Below, piece after piece: positions 1 to 9,205 of a stretch of 24,947 nt of DNA. The notes under the pieces are model-generated. The model did no database searches and was not told where the DNA came from. It saw only the letters and a program-made list of their open reading frames with translations. Position numbers and translations under genes: made by a program. Each line of letters begins with the position of its first letter. Position 1 is the stretch's first letter. Origin of the DNA: Corallochytrium limacisporum (lineage: Eukaryota; Opisthokonta); assembly GCA_002811645.1 (NCBI GenBank), contig PDIP01000137.1:1-24947 (forward strand), written 5' to 3'.

Positions 1-6
1 AGAACA

Positions 7-26
7 CCCCCCCCCCCCCCCCCCCC
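7..26. repeat. poly-C run (20 C) at window edge
   Basis: There is an uninterrupted run of 20 C almost at the first base. The window also ends in seven C (24941-24947), so both ends may be assembly breaks at homopolymers. Confidence 0.95.
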
Positions 27-368
27 AACTTTTACCCCACCCACCGACAAAATGTCTTTTTCGTGATATCATTGGATGAACAGTGATATTTTCTCGCCTT
101 TCTATTTTTTTTTTTAGGGTTTAGCTTTCGATTGGATACTTTAAAAAGAAAGAAATAACTCTCCTGTGTGTGTGATGGTGCCGCGTATTCAAGTCAGAGA
201 TGCTGCTGCTGCTAAGGGGGAACTGGTGTGGACGGAAACCGTCTCCCCAGTACCACCGCCACCGGGCAGCCCGTGAGAGGGAAGCGGGAAGGGAGAGCGA
301 TAAGAAGAACAACAGTGGGGAGACCCAACGGGCAAGAAGGGGGTGGGGTTCGGCTGAAGGGGGAAGGG

Positions 369-388
369 GTGTGTGTGTGTGTGTGTGT
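369..388. repeat. (GT)10 microsatellite
   Basis: Ten perfect GT units sit inside a G-rich, non-coding stretch. This is a simple sequence repeat with no visible link to a gene. Confidence 0.95.
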
Positions 389-895
389 TTAAGGTGCGGG
401 TTCTCACCAGAGAGTATCAGAGAGATGGGATCCATTCTCGAAGGCAGGGCAACCAAGATGCAATTTAGATTTACGCGCAAGGGAACAAGGAAAACTTTCA
501 TTTTCACAACACGCACACAACAGCCCACAACACCGCAACATATACGGCGGTGTGAACGGGCGATCGCTGGCAGGGAAGCTACGGGGTAGAGAGTGGGATA
601 TTTGGGCCACCCAGAATCTGTTGGCTCGCTGCTTGCTGTGGACAGCGAGGCACCACCACAATGACAACACCAAAATGTTTCTTGCCGCTCCTGCTTTTTT
701 CGGATTGGGAGTTCTTAATATTAGTGATAGTTTTCCCATTAAAAAGAGAATTCTAGGGGCGAAAATTTTTTTACCGTTCCAGCCAATGGGGCGGTTGCGT
801 GCGCAAAATTATATCCGGAGAAGTATAAGCAATGTAATTCTATAATTTGCAAGCTGATATGAATAACATACGGGTAGGCAGTTGTGGCGCAGTCG

Positions 896-912
896 CGGTA
901 CATAATGTACCG
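896..912. repeat. 17-bp palindrome with core GTACATAATGTAC
   Basis: An eight-base arm on each side (CGGTACAT and ATGTACCG) surrounds a single central base. The 13-bp core recurs in reverse-complement form at 8076-8088 in another gene-free spacer. It could be a binding site for a dimeric regulator, but nothing else in the sequence shows that. Confidence 0.6.
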
Positions 913-1265
913 TACTCAATACGGCCATCGAAACGAGCTCTCAGGTCTCCCGTACTTTGACTATAGTCTGGATGGGGCGGTACATTCAGTATCGGAGCCG
1001 GTCACCAGAGGCCGCGCAGGAGAGGGGTTCAGGGCTGCGAAACTGTGCCGCAGCAGGTCCACATGATGTGGCGGCCAAAAGCGTAAACATCGCCGGTAGA
1101 AGCTTCATTTGCGTCAAGATCATGTTGTGACGTATTTGAACTTAGCCTTAACATTTAGTGCGTATTTGAGTGCATGTATTCATGAGTTAACTTTTCAACT
1201 GATCTTCGACGCCGGAGAACAATCACAGGGTTCAGAAGCCTCCGGAAATACACAAACACCACACA

Positions 1266-1580
1266 ATGATGAGCACGGGATCAATTCTGCTTGCTGTGGC
1301 TGGAGTCACGCTTGTTCACGCCGCTTTCTCCGCAGAACAGTACCGAAAGTATTTGCAGGCAATTGACGAAGAATTTGTTGCACTGCCCTCAGATATTGTT
1401 GTGCAGAGCTTGATCGGACTGCTGCTTGGTATGGTGGGTGCCGTCCTGAGCTTGCCTCAGCTGGCATCTATCGATCCTAAGACACCTCCCAATAAGACCA
1501 GCACTGATGAAAACAGCTCAACACCAAGTTTCAATGTCTTCAGCCATCGTGGGCGGAACATGTTCTCTAGCATGAAGTAA
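1266..1580 (+). CDS. EMC5: ER membrane protein complex subunit 5 (EMC5/MMGT family)
   Basis: This 104-aa protein matches the EMC5/MMGT1 family, a small core subunit of the ER membrane protein complex that inserts tail-anchored and multi-pass proteins; an earlier proposal was magnesium transport. Family signatures visible are LVHAAFSAEQ at residues 16-25, LPSDIVVQSL at 40-49 and the C-terminal PSFNVFSHRGR at 87-97. Two hydrophobic segments, about 4-22 and 44-64, fit the two-helix topology, with a polar Thr/Ser/Asn-rich linker between the second helix and the C-terminal motif. The protein is somewhat shorter than the human one because the tail after HRGR is brief. Two adjacent ATG codons (1266 and 1269) could both serve as start. 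It converges on the POLD4 gene, with 158 bp between stop codons. I see no intron. Confidence 0.93.
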   Translation: MMSTGSILLAVAGVTLVHAAFSAEQYRKYLQAIDEEFVALPSDIVVQSLIGLLLGMVGAVLSLPQLASIDPKTPPNKTSTDENSSTPSFNVFSHRGRNMFSSMK

Positions 1581-1738
1581 CTTTATCCACAGATCACGTA
1601 TTGAAAATAGCAACAAATACCATTTTGTGATATGGGTCGACAAATGAGAATAATAGTGAAAATATCATATTTAGAATAGCAAGATGACTGTAGGTTTTGA
1701 TTGTAGCCTTTTCTGTATTGAACTTTAGTAGTACCATC

Positions 1739-2065
1739 TTAGAAACGCTTTGCGATTTCGTCCTGGTTGGTCTTGTCTAGTAAGACCAAGTTCCACTTAC
1801 TGTGCTGGTATAGGGGATCCTTAGGGTGCTTGTCCAATATGGAAACGACCTCTTCCGGGGGTTCCAGTCCCAGTTTTTCTGCATTCTCCCAACGTTCCCG
1901 TCGTGTCAATCCAACCTGCGGCCCGAAATCCATGTTCAGATCAAACCTCTGCAGAATTTGGAGATCAGGATCTTCAACTTCCTTCTTGATCTGCTGTGTC
2001 GGACGGGTGCGTTGGACCCTGAACTGTGTATCCAAAGTTCCAGCCTGTCGCTTTGGGGGCACCAT
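1739..2065 (-). CDS. POLD4: DNA polymerase delta subunit 4 (POLD4/Cdm1-like)
   Basis: This 108-aa protein is almost exactly the length of human p12. It carries the family core at residues 38-80: a LQRFDLNMDFGP stretch, then GLTRRERWENAEKLGLEPPEE, then the ILDKHP motif. The subunit stabilises the polymerase delta holoenzyme and contacts PCNA during lagging-strand synthesis and repair. The N-terminus is basic (KRQ at 5-7) and contains TLDTQF at 10-15, which resembles a PCNA-interacting motif but lacks the usual first aromatic residue, so that reading is tentative. The single ATG start at 2065 gives the expected length. The gene lies 759 bp from HMCES on the same strand and converges with EMC5. 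Confidence 0.92.
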   Translation of the reverse strand: MVPPKRQAGTLDTQFRVQRTRPTQQIKKEVEDPDLQILQRFDLNMDFGPQVGLTRRERWENAEKLGLEPPEEVVSILDKHPKDPLYQHSKWNLVLLDKTNQDEIAKRF

Positions 2066-2824
2066 GTTTTCTGTCCTGAATTTCTCTTATATATATTTGA
2101 CGCCGTTCTGTCTCGCTTTCGCAGATTTAACTTGGCTGACTGTGGCCCTGATTTCTAAAACTAGATCCCCATAATACCTTGCAGCGCTGCGCACTCGACT
2201 CAGGTCTTCAATGTCCAAAGAGGATCAACAGAATAGGTCGTGAAGAAATTGTGAAACGCAAACACAACGGGCCCAATTCGTCCGAATGTACACAGAGCGT
2301 CCCGGGGCACCGCACCAAACCATCCCAACAGTTTGCGGCGATGCTCTTCTCCCGCACCCAACCTTTTCCATTGCAGAACCCTGCGAGAACCCTGCAGTTT
2401 TCGCGCAGGCAGGGTTCTCCACCAGGCTGTCCGGGAGGCAGAACAACAGAAAAAACACAAGACGCCCGACCCATCGAAATTTTGGGGGCACGGGTGCGTG
2501 CCCTCCTCCCAGAATTTATTCTTGCTGCACTCTGTGCCTGTGGCTTTTTCTTAGATTTCGCATTAGGTACTGAATTTCTATTGCAATATTTTTCGCAAAT
2601 GGAGTAGAGCTCTTGAGGGGGGGGGCCCACTTGTGGCCCATTCTGAGCTCATAGAAGTACGAAAGATCCGTCTGCGAGAGCTAACTAGTGCGATTACAAT
2701 TAACTGGCACTGCTCGATCAATCATTGGATAACGAGTAGATACTGAATATGATACAATTTCTAATACTTATAACTATTGCTTTTCTCGTTCATGATGGCA
2801 GTGACAGCAATCTGTTGAAACCGC
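2066..2824. other. spacer between HMCES 3' end and POLD4 5' end
   Basis: These 759 bp hold no supportable gene. Short frames overlap on both strands without family resemblance. The stretch presumably holds the HMCES 3' UTR (right part) and the POLD4 promoter (left part). Visible structures are an 11-bp perfect hairpin stem at 2385-2419 and a nine-G run at 2617-2625. Confidence 0.6.
2375..2419. repeat. direct and inverted repeat able to form an 11-bp hairpin
   Basis: AGAACCCTGC occurs twice in tandem (2375-2384 and 2386-2395). It is followed by its reverse complement, so 2385-2395 pairs perfectly over 11 bp with 2409-2419 around a 13-base loop. The first copy can compete for the same partner arm. 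In RNA this would be a stable stem; its role is unknown. Confidence 0.8.
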
Positions 2825-3796
2825 TCATGTCTTCTTCACAAGTTTGGGTGGAGTTGATTTCATGTCGTCCTCCTTCTTGATGTCCGCCTCAGTTGCTGTG
2901 CGTTTCTTCTTGGGAGAAAAAAAGGAAGTTATTTTGTTAACCTTTCTGGGCTTGACGCAGTCTGGAGAATCGTTCTTCATGTTGTTCACGACCTGACTGA
3001 CTTCCTGGAACTTGAGGTCTGTGGATCCCTTTAGAAGATGCTTGACTTCACTGAAGTCTTTGGAGGAGTCAACCCACTCATTGATTTCTTCCTGGGTGTT
3101 CAGAATCACAGGCATGCGATCGTGTAACCAGCTCATCGGTTTGCTTGCCTCTGTCGTAATCACTGTGAAAGTGTACTTGACGGGATCTTCCTCGTCCGTC
3201 TTGTCAATGTATGAGCTGTAAAGTCCGGCGAAGTACATCAGCCCTCCAGTGTTCTTCTGCTGAGCGTCGCTGGTGATCATGTACGGTACCTTCTCCTTGC
3301 CCTGTTGCTGCCATTCAAAGAAACATTGCACTGGGATCGCACAGCGCTTGTTCAACACAATTTTGAACATGTTGCGCTCCTCGAGTGTCTCGGCACGCGC
3401 GTTGATCGCTCTCGCAATCGTTGGCCAGTCAGGCTTCTCCTTCTGCCACGGGGGAACGAGGCCCCATTGCATAGTCTGTAGAAACTTTTCCGAATGGTTT
3501 TCTCCGACCATGTCATCAATCTCTTGCTCTGCTTTGACCTTAAGCTCATAGTTTTTTTGCCGTTCGTCTACCTTCTGGTCGTTCTTATTGTCATGGTCAG
3601 CGGGTTTGTGCTGCTTTGGGGCAGATCCTTGCTTGTGTATGTGGCGACCTGGAGTACGCATCACTGGTTGTGCCCTGCCAGGTCCTATATTGTAGCCGGA
3701 TCGGAACCTGTCCTTCTTTTTCCAGTGGTCTGGATTGGTCTGTGTCTTCTTGGCAATGTCCTCCGGTGCCAGAGGCAAAGCATACCTGCCACACAT
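2825..3796 (-). CDS. HMCES: HMCES-type SRAP domain protein (abasic-site DNA-protein crosslinker)
   Basis: This 323-aa protein has the SRAP fold that crosslinks to abasic sites in single-stranded DNA at stalled forks. The start is fixed by MCGRYA: Met removal exposes catalytic Cys2. Other active-site residues are visible: Asn36 in GYNIGPG, Glu161 in CFFEW, and His225 in SWLHDRMPV. WGLVPPW (111-117) and INARAET (131-137) are further family signatures. Two features differ from the minimal fold. About 50 highly charged residues (roughly 48-100) intervene before WGLVPPW. A C-terminal tail ends in ITSFFSPKKKR (289-299), which resembles a PCNA-binding box followed by a nuclear localisation signal, though the usual Gln is absent. 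Animal HMCES also carries a C-terminal PCNA-binding motif. It is upstream of and co-oriented with POLD4. Confidence 0.95.
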   Translation of the reverse strand: MCGRYALPLAPEDIAKKTQTNPDHWKKKDRFRSGYNIGPGRAQPVMRTPGRHIHKQGSAPKQHKPADHDNKNDQKVDERQKNYELKVKAEQEIDDMVGENHSEKFLQTMQWGLVPPWQKEKPDWPTIARAINARAETLEERNMFKIVLNKRCAIPVQCFFEWQQQGKEKVPYMITSDAQQKNTGGLMYFAGLYSSYIDKTDEEDPVKYTFTVITTEASKPMSWLHDRMPVILNTQEEINEWVDSSKDFSEVKHLLKGSTDLKFQEVSQVVNNMKNDSPDCVKPRKVNKITSFFSPKKKRTATEADIKKEDDMKSTPPKLVKKT

Positions 3797-5258
3797 TTCT
3801 GCTGCTTGTCAAATCAGCGACTATGCTCATAGGGGCCAAGTCCCTTTGTGATACGATAACATTGAAGATCATTCCTCACGACATGCAGCGGCCATCTTAT
3901 ACCACTTTCCTGACCGCCCTGGCTTCCGCAATTCCCTATGCACTGGGCAATTAATGCGAATCCGCCCGCCCTATCTAGTTTTCCATCGCAGACCGGGCGC
4001 CCATACCCCTACGGTATTACGTAAGTAAGTGCACACACCGCATCCCTCCTCAAAGTACAAACTGGAAGGGGGGGGGATGAAATTATTGTTCAGTTGTGAA
4101 TATACCGAAATACCCTCCCGAGCGTTGAACACATATTGGTGAGCCTATAGCGAATGTATTACACCATCGAGAAACCTGCTAATCTCCTGGCCGTTTCAGG
4201 GCGATGGCCCGAAAACTCTTGAGCCTGGATATGGTCTTATATTAGCAATCGCGTAGAGTACGGTACTAAAAGTAGCGAAAATGGGACCGGGGGTGTTGGA
4301 CAGGATTCGTCGCACTCTCCAAAGTCCCTCACTTGTGCTTCGATAAAACCCCAACAGAACTACTACAAATTGGCCCAATATTGCCCAGTCTAACGCCCAG
4401 GTACCTGCCAGTTCCAAAACCCTGGCCCTGTGCCTACTCTCCGCCACCATCGTTCGTCGTCGTGGATGGCTGAAATTGGGGACCCCTTGGGGGAAGGGGG
4501 AGGGGGGGAAAAAAAGGAAGGGGTTCGCCGCTGGGGGAGATCCCAATTGCTTGTGTTTCGTTCCTTCCTTTCTTCTTTCCTTCCTCATTTTTTTTTTTCT
4601 GGTTGCGTTTCTAAATTTTCATCTGTTGTGTGGTAGGGGGGGTTATTCTCCAATCGCTGTGTGGCAAGACCCGCGCCGGTGGGACTTCGGCGCTGAAAGG
4701 AAAGGGTTTTCGGGTCAGCCATAGAAAATCTACCGAACTGGAGCAGAAGGAGTGTGAAAGATAGAGCAGAAGAGTACGCCAGAGGTCTCGCACAAAAATG
4801 AAAACAATCAAAGAAGCACGAATGACGGAATCTTTGGGCGCTAGGTGGGCCTCGAGCGTTCATTGCCACCGCTTCGAGGTGGTCCGATCACGACCGTTTC
4901 TGATGGTTTCCTACTCGTGTTTATATGTCCTGATCCTAATGTCCTGCTTGTTTAAGGTTCTTGAAGAGTGGGGCTTGAAATTACTGACCAGATATCGGCT
5001 GGTGATTCAATAATGAGCACCTCCTGACCGCACCCGGGCGTGGTAAAGAAACACCAGTGAACAGGAATTGAAGTGGGTCAGAGTGGGCGTATTGTAAAAC
5101 GCGAAATTGTTGCGCACAATTCGAAACAGAAAATCACTATCCTTTGGTTTAAAAATGCAGTTGTAGACTAATCTTCGGGAAATCTTGGTTTGATAGTTGG
5201 TGGACACTAGCTGTATTGGGCTTTAAGAGCTGAGGTACGTGACCACAAGCGACAAAAC
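3797..5258. promoter_or_regulatory. divergent spacer between HMCES and the PCTAIRE kinase
   Basis: This 1.46-kb head-to-head spacer holds no supportable coding region; its frames are short and skewed in composition. It should contain both promoters and 5' UTRs. Visible features are a nine-G run at 4068-4076, a G-rich block at 4489-4508 that includes a CCCCTTGGGG palindrome at 4483-4492, and T-rich tracts near 4588-4600. No TATA element or known binding site could be assigned. Confidence 0.5.
4483..4492. repeat. CCCCTTGGGG palindrome, copy 1
   Basis: This is a perfect match to a 10-bp near-palindrome (four-base arms, central TT) that recurs at 8168-8177 and 11617-11626. It is embedded in a G-rich tract. 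All copies lie in divergent spacers. Confidence 0.6.
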
Positions 5259-6845
5259 ATGTCGTTTCGACCTCGTGCGGGCACGACGGTCGCTGGACCT
5301 ATATCAGAACCGACCCAGGCATACAATGCACTGGCCACACAGTCCACTTCGGTACTCCCCGATGTTACAGAGGAACCAGAGCGGACACCGACCCAACAAG
5401 GAGCGACAGCCGCGAAGGGGACCGTAGTGAAGTCTTTGTCTGACTACGATGGACCTCAGACAGCACAGAATGAGAGAGTAGGATTCTTGAAACGTATCCG
5501 TCGTCGTCTGTCATCTGCAGGTACCACGAGACCAGTACCAAAGGATTTACAACCTCCGGCCAACGGCACCAGCAATCAGAATGCAGTTCCACTAAGCGAG
5601 CAAGGGAAATTCGGCCTGCTCCGAACAAGCATTGGACACATGGAAACTGTGCCATCGCTGGCGAATGGAAGCAGCAGTGCTGAGGACATCTCGAAGGCAA
5701 AACAACGTAACAGCTCTGCCTTGAAATATGGTGGGTCAAATTCCAGTGCGCCACGCTTCTTAAGGTCTCGTGCATTGACAGAGCCTTGGCAGTCCAAAAG
5801 AGCACTACATATCCGTCCCGACGCACAATTTGGTAAGTCAGAGTCCTATCGTAAGTTAAACAAGTTGGGTGAAGGCACGTATGCACATGTATTCAAGGGC
5901 ATCAGTAGTATCACGGGCGAAACGGTCGCCCTAAAGGAAATCAATCTGGACCAAGAGGAGGGTGCACCATGTACAGCCATCCGTGAGATTAGCTTATTGC
6001 GGGAGCTGAAGCATTCGAACATTGTTACTTTACACGACATTATCCATACCCCGGCACAACTCACGCTGGTCTTCGAGTATCTGCCGCTGGACCTGAAACA
6101 GTACATCGATCACGCGCGGGGCTATATTGATTTGGGCAACGTCCGGCTCTTCCTCTTCCAGATATTCCGGGCACTGGACTACTGTCACAAACGTAGGATC
6201 CTGCATCGAGACCTTAAGCCACAGAATCTGCTAATTAACAAAGCTGGTGATGTCAAGTTGGCTGACTTTGGTTTGGCCAGAGCAAAGGGTGTGCCGATCA
6301 AAACCTTCAGTTCAGAAGTCGTCACGCTCTGGTACCGCGCACCTGACGTGTTGCTTGGCAGCGTAGACTACAATGGAACCATTGATCAGTGGAGCGCAGG
6401 GTGTGTGTTGGCAGAAATGATTACAGGCAGGGCGCCGTTCCCGGGTAAGAACAATGTTGACGAACTTCTCCTGATCTTCAAGTTGTTAGGTACGCCCAAT
6501 GAGGAAACCTGGCCTGGAGTTACGTCGTTACCAGAGTGGAGTCGACGCTTCCCTGTGTACCCTGCTACGCCGATGAACCGAATCTTGCCGCGTTTGGATG
6601 CGCCCGGCATTGATCTTGCCTCGCAGCTGCTCTCTCTGGACCCTTCAAAGCGTCCAAGTGCAGTAGAGGCGATGCAGCATCCGTTCTTCAGCGATTACTT
6701 TGCGCCTGAGGTATACGAATTGCGCAATGACCAGGCCCTCTCATCTGTACCTGGTCTGCAGCTCAGGGCAGAACGCAACGGAGCACGCCGCGGCACCGGA
6801 CCATCGAAACATTTCCAGCGTCGTCCCTCAAGCCTTATTGTATGA
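5259..6845 (+). CDS. CDK16: PCTAIRE-class cyclin-dependent kinase (CDK16/17/18-like)
   Basis: This 528-aa protein has a disordered, Ser/Thr-rich N-terminus of about 195 residues, a CDK domain (about 198-478) and a short basic tail. The PCTAIRE helix is literally present at residues 237-243. The catalytic set is complete: GEGTYA loop 204-209, Lys226, HRDLKPQN 316-323, DFG 336-338 and APD 361-363 in the APE position (human CDK16 has PPD). The activation-loop site is Ser351, as in the CDK5/CDK16 group. The [19 protein letters not shown] stretch preceding the domain also matches the CDK16 lead-in. RRRLSS (81-86) resembles a basophilic kinase site. Animal relatives are activated by cyclin Y and act in vesicle traffic, neurite growth and spermatogenesis; the role here is inferred. 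It ends 97 bp from the convergent Pkr1-like gene. ATG 5259 has A at -3. Confidence 0.93.
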   Translation: MSFRPRAGTTVAGPISEPTQAYNALATQSTSVLPDVTEEPERTPTQQGATAAKGTVVKSLSDYDGPQTAQNERVGFLKRIRRRLSSAGTTRPVPKDLQPPANGTSNQNAVPLSEQGKFGLLRTSIGHMETVPSLANGSSSAEDISKAKQRNSSALKYGGSNSSAPRFLRSRALTEPWQSKRALHIRPDAQFGKSESYRKLNKLGEGTYAHVFKGISSITGETVALKEINLDQEEGAPCTAIREISLLRELKHSNIVTLHDIIHTPAQLTLVFEYLPLDLKQYIDHARGYIDLGNVRLFLFQIFRALDYCHKRRILHRDLKPQNLLINKAGDVKLADFGLARAKGVPIKTFSSEVVTLWYRAPDVLLGSVDYNGTIDQWSAGCVLAEMITGRAPFPGKNNVDELLLIFKLLGTPNEETWPGVTSLPEWSRRFPVYPATPMNRILPRLDAPGIDLASQLLSLDPSKRPSAVEAMQHPFFSDYFAPEVYELRNDQALSSVPGLQLRAERNGARRGTGPSKHFQRRPSSLIV

Positions 6846-6942
6846 TATCAGAGGTTTGATATAAATACGTTATAACAATTTCTTCTTTATTGCCAGGACC
6901 CACCGTAATACGAATTCCTATTAACTATGGTACATGTTCCAT

Positions 6943-7269
6943 TTATTCCCGCTTACTGCGACCCTTAGTTACTCGCGTAGGTTTTGCCTTGACCTGTTTT
7001 CCGTTCTGATTGCCCTCCTCTGCCGGTGGCAGATTGGTGATTTCCGCAATGAAGTAGTTGATGGCACCCCAGAGCACGATGGTGGTAACCAACATGAAGA
7101 TTACATGGAAGTTAAACTCCCACCCAAACCCCAACAAGAGTAGGGACCCAAAGAGGCCCGCGAAGGCAACATTTGTCACAATAATAACACCGCTATTAAC
7201 CCCAGGTGTGTTAATGGAGTCAACTACGTCCCCGATGACACCTTTGCTTTCTTGCTGTGACATGACCAT
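6943..7269 (-). CDS. PKR1: Pkr1-like V-ATPase assembly membrane protein
   Basis: This small 108-aa protein has two adjacent hydrophobic segments (about 27-47 and 52-75), the family signature SINTPGVN (18-25) just before the first helix, and LWGAINYFIAEI spanning the end of the second. This fits Pkr1, an ER membrane factor that in yeast assists assembly of the V-ATPase V0 sector. The C-terminal tail is hydrophilic and basic (KPTRVTKGRSKRE), which fits a cytosolic tail. The start is placed at the ATG at 7269; another in-frame ATG lies two codons on (7263). The frame is open a little further upstream but without ATG. It converges on the PCTAIRE kinase with 97 bp between stops. A generic two-helix ER protein remains the alternative. 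Confidence 0.8.
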   Translation of the reverse strand: MVMSQQESKGVIGDVVDSINTPGVNSGVIIVTNVAFAGLFGSLLLLGFGWEFNFHVIFMLVTTIVLWGAINYFIAEITNLPPAEEGNQNGKQVKAKPTRVTKGRSKRE

Positions 7270-7564
7270 TCCAGCACCCACCTACACCGTACAAAACCGT
7301 TCACGACACACAACACGACTCACACACTAAGAGTTTTGACCTTCCATTCCATACCTTCGCTGTGACAAACACATGTTGAAACTCTTGTCCAATAGAAAAG
7401 CTTGACAACCGTACATTGGACCATGACTCGGAGAGGCCCGACACGAACGCAAAACAGTGTTAACCCACCGACCCATTCCACGCGCGAACCGGGGGGGGGG
7501 CCGGCCCCACCAGGGAGGCGGGCCCCTGCGTGTCCACATAAATTAGGCCCCGCCCTGGGGCAAC

Positions 7565-7576
7565 GGGGGGGGGGGG
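7565..7576. repeat. G12 homopolymer
   Basis: Twelve consecutive G lie in the Pkr1-like/EF-hand spacer, 65 bases after a ten-G run (7491-7500). These are likely sites of length polymorphism and assembly error. Confidence 0.9.
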
Positions 7577-7692
7577 TTCAAACACCCCGGGGCCTTCGTC
7601 ATCCGCCCAGGGTCTTGGCCTGGCTCCCATTTTCCTGGCCCAATTGCCTGCCACCCGCCCCTTTCGGCCGCTCCGTCTCTCCAGTGTTCTCC

Positions 7693-7710
7693 CTCCCCCC
7701 CGGGGGGGAG
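7693..7710. repeat. 18-bp palindrome of C7 followed by G7
   Basis: Seven C are followed directly by seven G, flanked by CT and AG, giving a perfect self-complementary 18-mer. It can form a cruciform in DNA or a tight stem in RNA. Confidence 0.85.
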
Positions 7711-8075
7711 TGTCCAAACTCCTAAGCGAATTCCTCAGTGCGGAACAAACAGTAGTGAGTCAACCGCACTGTGGGCACCGAGCGTGAGACGATGGAGCAC
7801 CTCGTAAGACAGTTGAAAGTTGACGTAGGGGTAAAAATATTTTTCTTCCCCGTCTTCTGTCTCTCCCCAATTGGAGCAATTAAGACAACCCCCAAGAGCC
7901 CGTTGGTAAAAATTAATTTCTTCAATATCCAGTACATTTACTACTGCAAGCTTCCCGCTCCACGACTTGCCTAAAATGAACCGAGACCGTCGTTCTTCTC
8001 TCGCTCTCTCTCACACACGCACCTGGAACCGGCCGGGAAGACCACCAATCCGGCCCCACTTCTGGTTTCCATTCC

Positions 8076-8088
8076 GTACATTATGTAC
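8076..8088. repeat. palindrome GTACATTATGTAC (second copy of the 896-912 core)
   Basis: This 13-bp core is the exact reverse complement of the one inside 896-912. It again lies in a gene-free spacer and is again followed by CG. Two occurrences alone do not prove function. Confidence 0.55.
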
Positions 8089-8167
8089 CGAAATCTCGCA
8101 TTTTCCACAGGCCCTTCTTTCTCCGTCCGCCATCGTTTCGAGTGCCAGCTCACCCCCCCCCCGGGGC

Positions 8168-8177
8168 CCCCTTGGGG
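8168..8177. repeat. CCCCTTGGGG palindrome, copy 2
   Basis: This is a perfect copy of the motif at 4483-4492. It directly follows a C10-GGGG-C run, so the local sequence has several alternative self-pairings. Confidence 0.6.
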
Positions 8178-8286
8178 CCAACTCCCGGTGCTGTTCAAAA
8201 CATTCATAATCCATCAATCGGCAATTTGCAAAATACCGGTCGTCCTAGCGCACCCAGTGTCTTTCGCTTTAGTGTCTCCGATGTGG

Positions 8287-8302
8287 GTGAGTGAGTGAGT
8301 GA
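8287..8302. repeat. (GTGA)4 microsatellite
   Basis: Four tandem GTGA units are followed by a short GT run in a non-coding spacer. Confidence 0.9.
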
Positions 8303-9205
8303 GTGTGTCTTGGGTGACCAGAAATCAAACGAGGGCTATTCCCGGGCGAATTATTGTCCAAACCGTCCGGTCCGTGGGGCAGGAAGATAGGAACACACAA
8401 AAACCAAAGCAAAAAAAGGAACCTAAAAAAATAAAATAAACAAGGTCGCGGCGAACCCAAAGGGAAACATAGAAAACTAACCATGGCGAAAAGTTTGAGA
8501 ACAGCCCGTGCCAAAATCGGCAGCATTTTGGAACGCATCAGGACAAACAGTCGAACACCAAAACACCCCGCGGAGCCGGGACGGAAGCGGGGTCATCTTG
8601 ATTTTGGCGACGATCAGCTGTTCAGGGTGCAACGAAGGAAAAGGTTTTAGGGGGAGGGGGAGCGTTAGGTTCTTTGGTTGGCATCGTCGTCATTAACACC
8701 CAGGGAGGGCCCCTCCGGAGGGGGGGGAGGGGAGGAGAAAACCACCGTTGGTCTCTACAGGTTGCGAAGCAAATTGGATAACCACCGGTACTAGGTCACA
8801 GCCCCTCCCCCAAACGGGAGAGGGGGTGGATGCAGTTTGGGCTGGAATGGGGGAATGACAACGCAGAAGGGATGTTGAAGTACGCCTTTGTATGATGCGC
8901 AGTCGATCACATTTCACTGGTTTCTTGTTCTCGGGCGAATCGGTGCGAACGGACGTTGACGTTTTGGTGCGATTAATGGTGTCATGGCACCATATTATGG
9001 TACTTGAATTCCTGAGTCATCACCAGAATAAGGGTTCTGCAGCAAGAGAAAGCAAAAGACAAGCGATAAGTTAGATCCACAAAAACACACACACGCTTTG
9101 CACAACAACGCTCACGTGACACGAACACTAGGAGCGAAACACAAGCAAACAGCAACGATAGAGCCAATCAAGTGCAATCGCAGAAGGAAGAAGAGCGATT
9201 CGTCA

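Larger units (their letters stand above)
1..1265. other. gene-free leader upstream of EMC5
   Basis: I see no supportable gene here. Open frames in this stretch are short, low-complexity and overlap on both strands, and none resembles a known family. The stretch begins in a 20-base C run and carries a (GT)10 microsatellite, a T-rich tract near 106-115 and a palindrome near 896-912. It probably holds the EMC5 promoter and 5' UTR, and perhaps the upstream region of a gene lying off the left edge. That role is inferred only from position. Confidence 0.6.
7270..9205. promoter_or_regulatory. divergent spacer between the Pkr1-like gene and the EF-hand gene, rich in G/C runs
   Basis: This 1.94-kb head-to-head spacer holds no supportable gene. 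It has the densest set of homopolymers in the window: G10 at 7491-7500, G12 at 7565-7576, an 18-bp C7/G7 palindrome at 7693-7710, C10 at 8153-8162 and G8 at 8720-8727. It also has a (GTGA)4 repeat at 8287-8302 and A-rich stretches near 8395-8445. Both promoters must lie here. G-quadruplex potential is obvious, but function is not shown. Confidence 0.5.

Noticed and set aside
200-589. 129-codon plus-strand frame near the left end
   Set aside because: It runs through the GT microsatellite (Val-Cys repeats), overlaps two frames on the other strand and has no family resemblance.
880-960. Possible tRNA-like sequence beginning GTTGTGGCGCAGTCGCGG
   Set aside because: The start resembles a tRNA D-arm, but no acceptor stem, anticodon arm or TTC-loop could be paired at the right spacing.
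2208-2630. 140-codon minus-strand frame between POLD4 and HMCES
   Set aside because: Several frames overlap here on both strands, the protein has no domain-like pattern, and the frame includes the hairpin and a G run.
3494-3954. 112-codon plus-strand frames over the HMCES start
   Set aside because: They are antisense shadows of HMCES; hydrophobic appearance comes from reading Lys/Asp-rich codons backwards.
7570-7590. GGTTCAAAC T-loop-like sequence after the G12 run
   Set aside because: There is no matching acceptor or D-arm upstream; it is embedded in homopolymers.
7460-7725. Pro/Arg-rich frames on both strands in the G/C-run spacer
   Set aside because: Their open length is explained by GC-rich composition without stop codons, and both strands are open over the same bases.
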